Positions 14,774 to 22,485 of a DNA stretch of 64,000 nt are shown here, in pieces. Both the position numbers and the translations under genes were made by a program. The DNA is taken from NCBI GenBank assembly GCA_016124805.1, contig WGND01000001.1, positions 248,001 through 312,000 of the forward strand, written 5' to 3'. Positions within the stretch are counted from its first letter, which is position 1. Every line of letters begins with the position of its first letter. A model generated the notes under the pieces. It made no database searches. It was not told the DNA's origin and saw only the letters and a program-made list of their open reading frames with translations. Source of the stretch: Hyphomicrobiales bacterium (lineage in GTDB: Bacteria > Pseudomonadota > Alphaproteobacteria > Parvibaculales > Parvibaculaceae).

Positions 14774-16936
14774 ATGGCTGGGAAAACCTCCACCTCACTC
14801 TGTCTATCATTTGTCACGGCGACATCGCTTCTCGCCCTCTCATCGGCCTTTGCCGCCGAGCCTGACATTGCACCGACGCAGCTTGATGCCGTGACCGCAA
14901 CGGCAACACGCAGCGCAACAAGCCTCGACAATATCGCCGGGACGGTGTCGGTCATCGATGCTGAAACGCTTGAGCGCAACAATGCGCAGACCATCCGCGA
15001 TGCGGTGCGCTATGAACCGGGCATTTCCGTCAGCAGCCAGCCGACGCGAACAGGTGCAGGCAACTACACCATTCGCGGCATCAGCGACAATCGCGTGAAG
15101 CTTCTCATTGATGGTCAGAACGTGCCTGACTTCCCCGGCTCCAATGCGGGGGCGGGCACCTATACGCGCGATTTTGTTGATCTTGATGCCATCAAGCAGA
15201 TCGATATCATTCGGGGGCCAGCCTCGGCCCTTTATGGCAGTGATGCGATTGGCGGTATCGTCGCCTATGTGACCAAGGACCCGTCCGACTATCTCGATCT
15301 TGTCGGCAAGGACTGGTTTGTCAGTCTGAAGGGAGCCTATTCCAGCGCGGATACCAGCTTTTCGGAAACGGCAACGGGTGCGATGCGCGCCGATAATGTC
15401 GAAGTGCTGGGACTCTATACGCGCCGCGACGGCCATCAGGTCGAACCCAATAGCGACGCTATCGTCAATCCGCAGGATTACGCATCCAATAATTTTCTCG
15501 GCAAGCTCGTTTTCAATCTGCCCGATAATGACCGCCTGAAATTCACCGGCGAATTTCTCGACAAGCGCGTCGACACTGATCTGCAGACAGAGCTGAGCGG
15601 CACCGTGCTGGATTCGCAGGGTGAGGACACGACCAAGCGCACACGAGTGAGTGTGGATTATGAAATCGGCTTGCCGTTCTTTCTCGCCGATAGTGCCAGC
15701 TTCAAGGCCTATTACACAAAGCTTGATCGCAATGAACATACCGATCAGCTGCGTGTGTCGGGCGCCGACAATGTCCTGCGTGTGTCAGACAATGAGTTCC
15801 TGCAGGAAATATATGGCGGCGAAGCCCAGTTCAATCTGGCAAGTGACCTGTTTGGCCTGACCCATGCCTTCACTTATGGCGCCAGCTTTGATGTCACCAG
15901 TACATCGCGTCCCCGCAATCGCACGGAAACAAATCTCACAACCCTCACCACGACCAATGTGATTGCGGGCGAGACCTATCCCAACAAGAACTTCCCCGAT
16001 ACCGATACCTATAATGCGGGCCTCTTCCTGCAGGATGAAATGGTGCTTGGCCGTTTCACGGTGACGCCGGCGGTGCGCATCGACTATTACCATCTTGAGC
16101 CCAATCCGGATCAGGCTTTCCTCAATTCGAGTGGCGGTGCCTTCACGGTTGAGAGCGTGACCAAGGTGCCGGTGTCGCCCAAGCTCGGTGTCACCTATGC
16201 GGTCACGGAGACCTACAAGCTCTTTGGTCAATATGCGCATGGCTTCCGCGCGCCGCCCTATGACAATGCCAATTTCGGTTTCCGGAATTCGGTCTATGGC
16301 TATGAGATCATTCCCAATGGCAATTTGAAGCCGGAAACAAGTGACGGTTTTGAAGCTGGACTGCGCGGCCGGTTCGGCAATGGCAGCAGCTTCAGCGTAG
16401 CCGGCTTCTATAACAAGTATCAGGATTTTATCGACACGGTCACACTGGGCGTCTCGGGTGGCTTGCTGCAGTTCCAGTATCAGAACCTGCCAAATGTCAC
16501 GATCAAGGGCATTGAAGCCAAGGGAGAGTGGCGCTTCCATCCGGGCTGGTCGGTACTGGGCAGCGTTGCCTATGCCGATGGCGAGGATGAGGCGACGGGC
16601 AATCCCATCGACTCGGTTGATCCGCTCAAGCTTGTCGCCGGTCTTCGCTATACGAGTGAATATTGGGGCGCTGAACTCACGACGACGCATGCCTGGGAGC
16701 ATGATCAGGTGAGCAGCCCGACATATTACAAGACACCGTCCTATACGGTTGTCGACCTGACGGTCTATGTCGAAGTGATGCCTTCCTTCACCATCAATGC
16801 CGGTGTCTTCAATCTTCTGGACGAGACCTACACGCTCGCCCGTGACGTGAACGGCGTGGCAGCAAGCAGCGCGACGCTTGATCGCTATGTGCAGCCGGGC
16901 CGCAATCTCGGCGTTAATGCGACGATCCGCTTCTAG
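14774..16936 (+). CDS. TonB-dependent haem/haemoglobin receptor
   Basis: The 720-residue outer-membrane receptor has a signal peptide (cleavage near SSAFAA), a TonB-box region (PTQLDAVTATATRS), a plug domain (about 55-160, with RDAVRYEPGISV and IDIIRGPASALYGSDAIGG) and a 22-strand barrel ending in aromatic Phe. FRAPPYD and NGNLKPE match the FRAP/NPNL boxes of haem receptors. No His lies between those boxes, whereas classical HemR-type receptors have one, so haem ligation may differ. It is 11 bases upstream of tonB and in the same direction as the rest of the hmu operon; iron regulation via the upstream Fur-like box is likely. Confidence 0.92.
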   Translation: MAGKTSTSLCLSFVTATSLLALSSAFAAEPDIAPTQLDAVTATATRSATSLDNIAGTVSVIDAETLERNNAQTIRDAVRYEPGISVSSQPTRTGAGNYTIRGISDNRVKLLIDGQNVPDFPGSNAGAGTYTRDFVDLDAIKQIDIIRGPASALYGSDAIGGIVAYVTKDPSDYLDLVGKDWFVSLKGAYSSADTSFSETATGAMRADNVEVLGLYTRRDGHQVEPNSDAIVNPQDYASNNFLGKLVFNLPDNDRLKFTGEFLDKRVDTDLQTELSGTVLDSQGEDTTKRTRVSVDYEIGLPFFLADSASFKAYYTKLDRNEHTDQLRVSGADNVLRVSDNEFLQEIYGGEAQFNLASDLFGLTHAFTYGASFDVTSTSRPRNRTETNLTTLTTTNVIAGETYPNKNFPDTDTYNAGLFLQDEMVLGRFTVTPAVRIDYYHLEPNPDQAFLNSSGGAFTVESVTKVPVSPKLGVTYAVTETYKLFGQYAHGFRAPPYDNANFGFRNSVYGYEIIPNGNLKPETSDGFEAGLRGRFGNGSSFSVAGFYNKYQDFIDTVTLGVSGGLLQFQYQNLPNVTIKGIEAKGEWRFHPGWSVLGSVAYADGEDEATGNPIDSVDPLKLVAGLRYTSEYWGAELTTTHAWEHDQVSSPTYYKTPSYTVVDLTVYVEVMPSFTINAGVFNLLDETYTLARDVNGVAASSATLDRYVQPGRNLGVNATIRF

Positions 16937-16947
16937 GAGATCGCGCC

Positions 16948-17754
16948 ATGTCTCTTGCCGCCATCACAGACAGCAACCTTCCGGATCGGGGGCGACGTTC
17001 CTCGATGACCCCGATCCGTGGTCCCCGATTGCCTCTGTCGATGGCGGCATCCCTTGTCGTTCACCTGGCCCTGTTCAGCGGCGCGCTGATCTGGTTTTCC
17101 CCTGAGGGTGGCCTGTCGGAACCTGCAGGCACAGCCGCCACGGCGCGGATCTCCGGGCCGATTGAAATATCGCTGGTGGCCTGGTCGCCGCCCGCGCCAA
17201 AGCCTGTCGCCACGCCTGAAAAATCCGACCGTCCAAAACCCAAGCCAGCACCGCGCGAAACTGTTGTGGCAAAACCGGAGATGGCTGTTGTCAAAACTGC
17301 CCCTGCCAAAGAAGCGATTACGTCATCGCAGCCTGTCGCAACAGAGACAAATTCCGGCATGGCTGAGGCCTCAAAGGATTCTTCTGCCATGGCGGCAGGC
17401 GAGGCGGGCTCGCAAGCCGGTGCGGGCGACGGCAGCGCCAGCACTTCCCCTGCAGGCGAAAGCGCGGCGCCGGTCTTTGTGTCGGAGCCGAAATTTCGTG
17501 TGCCGCCCCGACCGCCTGTCTATCCGCTGCGGGCGCAGCGTCTGGGCCAACATGGCGAGGCGCTGATCCGCGCCCGACTCGACCGGCGAGGCATGCCTGC
17601 CGATGTGCGCCTCTGGAAAAGCACGGGCCATGTGTTGCTCGACAATGCGGCACTTGCAGCCGTGCGCCGCTGGCAATTTGAGCCGGCCCGCAGGCAGGGC
17701 ATTCCCGTTGAAGGCTGGGTTCAAATTCCCGTTCGTTTCGCACTCAAGAATTAA
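16948..17754 (+). CDS. tonB: TonB family energy transducer
   Basis: The 268-residue protein has one N-terminal membrane anchor (about 29-52, with the S-x-x-x-H motif as SLVVHLALF), a Pro/Lys-rich periplasm-spanning region (about 85-120), an Ala/Ser-rich linker and a C-terminal TonB domain (about 185-268) with YPLRAQRLGQHGEALIRARL and the final P-V-R-F strand. It transmits ExbB/ExbD proton-motive energy to the receptor. It lies between receptor and hmuS, so it is probably a dedicated haem-uptake TonB. No exbBD genes are in the window, so they must lie elsewhere. Confidence 0.92.
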   Translation: MSLAAITDSNLPDRGRRSSMTPIRGPRLPLSMAASLVVHLALFSGALIWFSPEGGLSEPAGTAATARISGPIEISLVAWSPPAPKPVATPEKSDRPKPKPAPRETVVAKPEMAVVKTAPAKEAITSSQPVATETNSGMAEASKDSSAMAAGEAGSQAGAGDGSASTSPAGESAAPVFVSEPKFRVPPRPPVYPLRAQRLGQHGEALIRARLDRRGMPADVRLWKSTGHVLLDNAALAAVRRWQFEPARRQGIPVEGWVQIPVRFALKN

Positions 17755-17773
17755 TCATGAAAGGTATGACGTG

Positions 17774-18838
17774 ATGATGGAAAACATGCAGAGAGAGGGA
17801 CGCGGCAATCTTGTCGAGCGGCGCGCAGATATTCTGTCGCGCGAACCCAGGCTGAGGGCGCGTGATCTGGCCTCGCGTCTTGGCATCAGCGAGGCGGAGC
17901 TTCTTGCCATCGGGACGCCCACCAGCCATGTGACGCCGCTGGCGGCCAACTGGCCGGGCATCATCGCCGATGTGTCAAAGCTTGGCTATGTTATGGCGCT
18001 CACGCGCAATGAATCCGTTGTCCATGAACGCAAGGGTGTTTATGGCAAGCTGGAAGGCGGCGCGCATGTGGGTCTGATTGTCGGCGACGATATTGATCTG
18101 CGTATTTTCTTCAGCCGTTGGCGTTTTGGTTTTGCCGTTGTGGAAACGGGCGAGGAGAGCGTTAAACGCAGCCTGCAGTTTTTCGACGCGCAGGGTGTTG
18201 CCGTTCACAAGATCTATCTGACGGATCAGTCGGATGTTCAGGCTTTTGACCGGCTTGTCAGTGAGCATCAGTCGCTGGAGCTGATCGCCGTTGAAACCGT
18301 GCCACCGGCAGCCGCACCCGTTGTGCTTCCCGATGCAGAGATTGATGTTGCCGGGTTTCGCCTGGCCTGGGATGGTCTGAAGGACACCCATGAATTTCAC
18401 GGGCTTCTCAACAAATTCAAGCTGCAGCGTTTGCAGGCCATGCGTCTGGCGGGTCACCGGCGCGCGCAGCGCGTGGCGCCTGCCGCTCTTCGTGATGCGC
18501 TGACTGAGGCTTCAAAAACCGATCTTCCCATCATGGTCTTTGTTGGCAATCACGGCATGATCCAGATCCATACAGGTCCTGTGACCCATCTCAAAGCCAT
18601 GGGGCCCTGGTATAATGTGCTCGACGACCGCTTCAATCTGCATCTGCGTGAAGACCATATCGGTTCTGTCTGGGTGGTGCGCAAACCGACCGATGATGGT
18701 GTCGTCACCTCGCTGGAAGTGTTTGACGCGCAGGGCGAGCTGATGGTCACGCTTTTTGGCAAGCGCAAGCCCGGCATGAAAGAGGATGCAGGCTGGCGCG
18801 CCGTTGTTGAGGGTGTTGCCGAAAGAGAGGTCGCCTGA
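17774..18838 (+). CDS. hmuS: HmuS/HemS haemin-handling protein
   Basis: The 354-residue cytosolic protein has the two repeated HemS/ChuS domains. The start region LRARDLASRLGISEAELLAI is typical; RNESVVHERKGVYG carries the His expected to ligate haem, and the second half repeats the pattern with FVGNHGMIQIHTG and VWVVRKPT. Such proteins bind incoming haem and either degrade it or pass it on. ATG 17774 follows AAGG; the open frame extends further upstream into tonB but that part makes no sense. Its TGA overlaps the hmuT ATG. Confidence 0.93.
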   Translation: MMENMQREGRGNLVERRADILSREPRLRARDLASRLGISEAELLAIGTPTSHVTPLAANWPGIIADVSKLGYVMALTRNESVVHERKGVYGKLEGGAHVGLIVGDDIDLRIFFSRWRFGFAVVETGEESVKRSLQFFDAQGVAVHKIYLTDQSDVQAFDRLVSEHQSLELIAVETVPPAAAPVVLPDAEIDVAGFRLAWDGLKDTHEFHGLLNKFKLQRLQAMRLAGHRRAQRVAPAALRDALTEASKTDLPIMVFVGNHGMIQIHTGPVTHLKAMGPWYNVLDDRFNLHLREDHIGSVWVVRKPTDDGVVTSLEVFDAQGELMVTLFGKRKPGMKEDAGWRAVVEGVAEREVA

Positions 18839-19692
18839 TGCGTTGTTCACTCTTCGCGCTTCTGGGTCTGCTGCTCAGCACCTTGCCGCTGCATGCGGCC
18901 GAACCTCTGCGCATCGTCTCGCTGGGTGGTGCGGTGACGGAAACAGTGCATGCGGTCGGTGCGGGCGATGCGCTGGTGGGGATCGACTCCACCAGCCTTT
19001 ATCCTGCTGATGATCGCAACCTGCCCGATGTGGGTTATGTCCGGCAGCTGGCTGCCGAGGGCATCCTGTCGCTTCGTCCGACATTGATCCTTGCCGGTCC
19101 TGAAGCAGGTCCGCCTGCCACGCTTGACCAGTTGAAAATCAGCGGCGTGCCTATGATGGTGTTGCCCTCAGGCTATGACCTGTCCTCAGTCACCCAACGG
19201 ATCAGACTGATTGGTCAGGCAACCGGGCATGCTGCGGCAGGTGAAAAGCTGGCGGCGGATGTCGACAGAGAGATGCAGATCGTTCAGGAAAAAATTGCAA
19301 CCCTGACGACAAAACCCCGTGTTCTCTTCCTGCTGCAGGCCGGTCGCGGGGCGCCGATGGTGTCGGGTGGCGGGACCGCCCTCGATGCGATGATCCGGCT
19401 GGCGGGCGGCATCAATGCCGTTCAGGGCTTTCAGGGATATAAGCCGCTGACGCCTGAAGCGCTGGCCGGGCTTGAGCCGGATTATATTCTTGTGACGACG
19501 GATACGAGTGAGGCGCTCGGTGGCAAGGCAAGCCTCGCCGAGATGCCGGGGATCAAACTCATGTCTGCGGCACGTGACGGGCGCATTATCGAAATGGATG
19601 CGCTGCTGCTCTCAGGCTTCGGTCCGCGTCTGCCCGAGGCAACCCGCCTGCTGGCTGCCGCACTCCATCCTGATGCCGCGGTGACCTGGTAA
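18838..19692 (+). CDS. hmuT: Haemin ABC transporter periplasmic binding protein
   Basis: The 284-residue protein has a signal peptide (about 1-20, ending LHAAEP) and a cluster-9 type III solute-binding fold. It starts RIVSLGGAVTETVHAVGAGD, with VGYVRQLAAEGILSLRPTLI carrying the Tyr that normally ligates haem in HmuT/ShuT. It binds haem in the periplasm and hands it to HmuUV. It overlaps hmuS and hmuU by one base each (TGATG/TAATG), so the three are translationally coupled. Confidence 0.93.
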   Translation: MRCSLFALLGLLLSTLPLHAAEPLRIVSLGGAVTETVHAVGAGDALVGIDSTSLYPADDRNLPDVGYVRQLAAEGILSLRPTLILAGPEAGPPATLDQLKISGVPMMVLPSGYDLSSVTQRIRLIGQATGHAAAGEKLAADVDREMQIVQEKIATLTTKPRVLFLLQAGRGAPMVSGGGTALDAMIRLAGGINAVQGFQGYKPLTPEALAGLEPDYILVTTDTSEALGGKASLAEMPGIKLMSAARDGRIIEMDALLLSGFGPRLPEATRLLAAALHPDAAVTW

Positions 19693-20741
19693 TGCGGGCA
19701 GCTGTCCTCACGCGTCCTGCGTCTGATCTCTGGCGTCGTCCCGAGACGCTGCTGGTCATGCTCGGGTTGCTGTTGGTGGCAAGCTTTGTGATGTCGCTCA
19801 GCATCGGGGCGATGGCGATTGGCCCGGTTGATATTCTGCTCAGCCTGTTCGGCCTGACCAGCGACCATACCGTTGCGTCTGTGGTGATGGAGCTTCGGTT
19901 GCCTCGTGCCTTGATGGCGGTGGTGACGGGGGCAGCGCTTGGTGTTTCGGGGGCCGCCCTTCAGGGGCTCTTTCGAAATCCACTGGCTGATCCGGGCTTG
20001 ATCGGTGTCTCGAGTGGCGCGGCGCTGGGGGCGGTCTGCGCCATTGTGCTGGGTGCCACGCTGACATTGTGGTTGCCCCTTTTCGGGTCGCGCTTTCTTG
20101 TGCCGGTTTTCGCCTTTGCAGGTGCCCTGGCTGCCTGCCTTGCCACACAGATGCTTGCCCGGCGACATGGCTCCACCGCCTTGTTGCTGCTCGGCGGGAT
20201 TGCGATCAATGCGCTGGCAGGAGCCATGACGGGCTTCTTCGTCTATGCCAGCAATGACAACCAGCTGCGCGACTTCACCTTCTGGAGCATGGGCAGTCTG
20301 GCGGCGGCGGGATGGCAGGGTCTTTATATCGCTGTGCCGATGACTTTGCCGGCGCTTTATCTGATCTGGACCTCCGCCCGCTCGCTCGATGCAATGCTGC
20401 TCGGAGAGCGAGAAGCGCGCCATCTCGGGGTCGATGTCGTGTGGCTCAAGCGGCGCATATTCATCTGCTCGGCGCTGGCGGTCGGCATCTCCGTGGCGCT
20501 TTGCGGCGTCATCGCCTTTGTCGGCGTTGTCGTGCCCCATCTCGTCCGTCTGGTGGCGGGCCCTGCTCATCGTCTCGTCCTGCCCGGCTCGGCCATGCTC
20601 GGCGGCGCGCTTCTTCTGCTGGCTGACAGTCTGGCGCGGGTCAGCGTGGCGCCGGCCGAGCTTCCGGTCGGGCTTGTAACCGCCGCCCTCGGCAGCCCCT
20701 TCTTCATCTGGCTTCTGATGCGGCAAAGGAGCTTTTCATGA
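19692..20741 (+). CDS. hmuU: Haemin ABC transporter permease
   Basis: The 349-residue membrane protein belongs to the FecCD/BtuC family with about ten helices. Conserved segments are LRLPRALMAVVTGAALGVSG, GLFRNPLADPGLIGVSSGAA, the coupling region GEREARHLGVDV and GVIAFVGVVVPHLVRLV. It forms the dimeric channel through which HmuV drives haem into the cytosol. The ATG overlaps the hmuT stop and the 3' end overlaps hmuV by 4 bp (ATGA). Confidence 0.95.
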   Translation: MRAAVLTRPASDLWRRPETLLVMLGLLLVASFVMSLSIGAMAIGPVDILLSLFGLTSDHTVASVVMELRLPRALMAVVTGAALGVSGAALQGLFRNPLADPGLIGVSSGAALGAVCAIVLGATLTLWLPLFGSRFLVPVFAFAGALAACLATQMLARRHGSTALLLLGGIAINALAGAMTGFFVYASNDNQLRDFTFWSMGSLAAAGWQGLYIAVPMTLPALYLIWTSARSLDAMLLGEREARHLGVDVVWLKRRIFICSALAVGISVALCGVIAFVGVVVPHLVRLVAGPAHRLVLPGSAMLGGALLLLADSLARVSVAPAELPVGLVTAALGSPFFIWLLMRQRSFS

Positions 20742-21523
20742 TCGAGGGGCGGGATATCAGCGTCGAGATTGGCAGGCGGCGTCTGCTTGACCAGATCAAT
20801 ATCGACATCGAGCCCGGTCGCATCATGATCATTGCCGGGCCCAATGGGGCTGGAAAATCGACGCTCATGTCGGTGCTTGCCGGTGAGCGCGTTCCCGCCA
20901 CGGGGGGCGTGATGATGGATGGCGTGCCGCTTTCTGCGATCAGCCATCGGCAACTCGCCATGCGCCGGGCCGTGCTGCTGCAACAAAGTGCACTTGATTT
21001 TGCCTTTACTGTCGCCGAGGTCGTGGCGCTTGGACGGCTGCCGCATGTCGACGCCCCTGATGTGGCGGATGATCCAGCGGCGATTGCCCAGGCGGCGGCG
21101 CGTGCCGATATTCAGCATCTCATGGCCCGGCACTATCCGACATTGTCGGGCGGTGAAAAGCAGCGCGTCCAGTTTGCCCGTGCCCTTGCACAGCTATGGC
21201 ATCGCGACGGCGGCACCCGGCGCTACCTCTTTCTGGATGAGCCGACATCGGCACTGGATTTGCGGCATCAGCGTCTCCTGCTCAATGTCGCGGCGGCGCT
21301 GAAAGGGGAATCGGTCGGTGTGCTTGCCATTCTTCACGATATCAATCTGGCAGCGGCCTATGGCGATGACCTGATGTTGCTGCGCGATGGCCGATGCGTG
21401 GCCGCGGGGCCGGTCGATGAGGTCCTGAATCCGGTCGAAATTGAAGCCTGTTTTGACCTTGGCGTGGAGATGATGACCAGTGCCCAAGGGCAGCGCGTCT
21501 TTGTGCCTCGACTGATGTCTTAA
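20738..21523 (+). CDS. hmuV: Haemin ABC transporter ATP-binding protein
   Basis: The 261-residue ATPase has Walker A AGPNGAGKST, a Q-loop at LLQQ, signature LSGGEKQRVQFARAL and Walker B YLFLDEPTSALD, with the switch His in LAILHDIN. Insertion of LWHRDGGTRRY between signature and Walker B is typical of HmuV. It is the last gene of the haem-uptake run. I see no terminator in the 95 bases before the next gene, so read-through is possible. Confidence 0.95.
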   Translation: MIEGRDISVEIGRRRLLDQINIDIEPGRIMIIAGPNGAGKSTLMSVLAGERVPATGGVMMDGVPLSAISHRQLAMRRAVLLQQSALDFAFTVAEVVALGRLPHVDAPDVADDPAAIAQAAARADIQHLMARHYPTLSGGEKQRVQFARALAQLWHRDGGTRRYLFLDEPTSALDLRHQRLLLNVAAALKGESVGVLAILHDINLAAAYGDDLMLLRDGRCVAAGPVDEVLNPVEIEACFDLGVEMMTSAQGQRVFVPRLMS

Positions 21524-21561
21524 CGCGCGTTAACCCTGCCGTTGTTTACGAGTAGGAAACG

Positions 21562-21612
21562 AAACTTCTCTATAAATTTTACCAAGTGCCAAGGATGGCA
21601 CAGGAGAAGTTT
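21562..21612 (+). promoter_or_regulatory. Leader hairpin masking the kinase ribosome-binding site
   Basis: AAACTTCTC (21562-21570) is perfectly complementary to GAGAAGTTT (21604-21612), and the latter contains most of the GGAG Shine-Dalgarno sequence (21603-21606) before the ATG at 21619. Inside it a second perfect 6-bp hairpin forms (GTGCCA 21586-21591, TGGCAC 21596-21601). If transcribed together, the ribosome site would be double-stranded. This suggests translational control, perhaps thermal or ligand-based, but it is structure read by eye. Confidence 0.4.
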
Positions 21613-21618
21613 GTGTAA

Positions 21619-22485
21619 ATGAACGACCGGCAACAGCATGGCCGTCGGAAATCATCCCTTTTGTCCCAGTATTCTGCCGATATGGGGACCATGATTTCGC
21701 GAAGGCGCTCGGAAGAGGCTTTGCTTGCAGCGAGCCTTGAGTCTGAACTTGCCAACAAGACAAAATCTGAATTTCTCGCCAATATGAGCCATGAGCTGCG
21801 TACGCCTCTCAATGCCATTATCGGCTTTTCCGACTTTATCCAGCATCTGGCCGCCACGGGTCAGCCCTCGGACAAGACTGTTGATTATGCCGCCAATATT
21901 GCGCAGGCAGGCCGCCATCTGCTGAATATCATCAATGACATTCTCGATATTTCAAAGATTGAGAGCGGCAGCTTTTCGCTGAATTTTGATGAATGTGATC
22001 TCGTTGAGCTTCTTGAATCATGCATCACGCTTGTCGAGCCGCGCATTGTCGAAAAGAAGCAGCTTCTTGAGCGTCGCATCGCCCCCGACCTGCCTGTTCT
22101 CAATATAGACACGCGCCGCATCAAGCAGGTGGTGATCAACCTTCTTTCAAATGCGCAGAAATTTACTCCGGAGGGCGGGCGCATCTTGATCATGGCGACG
22201 GGGGCTGTCGATGGCGGGGTTACCATTGCCGTGGCCGATACCGGGATCGGCATGACGAAGGAACAGATCGACTGTGCCATGAAGCCTTTTGGTCAGGTGC
22301 AGTCGAGCTATTCGCGCAATCACGAAGGGACCGGTCTGGGCCTTCCCATCGCCAAGGCGCTGGTGCGCCAGCATGGCGGGGAGTTCCATCTCTCCAGCCA
22401 ACCAAAAGAGGGCACGAGTGTTCTTTTCACTCTGCCCGCGCGTCCGGCACATTCAGCTGATGCCTCAAGGGAGGGGCGACCATGA
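21619..22485 (+). CDS. Soluble histidine kinase without sensor domain
   Basis: The 288-residue protein has no membrane helix and no PAS or other sensor domain. A basic N-terminus and a short coiled coil (about 28-52) lead directly into the H-box EFLANMSHELRTPLNAIIGF (His about 58). HATPase motifs follow: N-box INLLSNAQKFT, G1 VADTGIGM, F-box and G2 GTGLGLPIAKALV. It should autophosphorylate, but no response regulator is adjacent. Instead its stop overlaps the start of a HerA-like ATPase by 4 bp (ATGA). The upstream leader may mask its ribosome site. The sensory input may come from partner proteins. Confidence 0.9.
   Translation: MNDRQQHGRRKSSLLSQYSADMGTMISRRRSEEALLAASLESELANKTKSEFLANMSHELRTPLNAIIGFSDFIQHLAATGQPSDKTVDYAANIAQAGRHLLNIINDILDISKIESGSFSLNFDECDLVELLESCITLVEPRIVEKKQLLERRIAPDLPVLNIDTRRIKQVVINLLSNAQKFTPEGGRILIMATGAVDGGVTIAVADTGIGMTKEQIDCAMKPFGQVQSSYSRNHEGTGLGLPIAKALVRQHGGEFHLSSQPKEGTSVLFTLPARPAHSADASREGRP

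Noticed and set aside
19482-20726. Minus-strand open frame of 414 codons opposite hmuT/hmuU
   Set aside because: It is antisense to a clear permease gene, with a composition (Gln/His/Arg/Lys-rich) typical of non-coding shadow translation.
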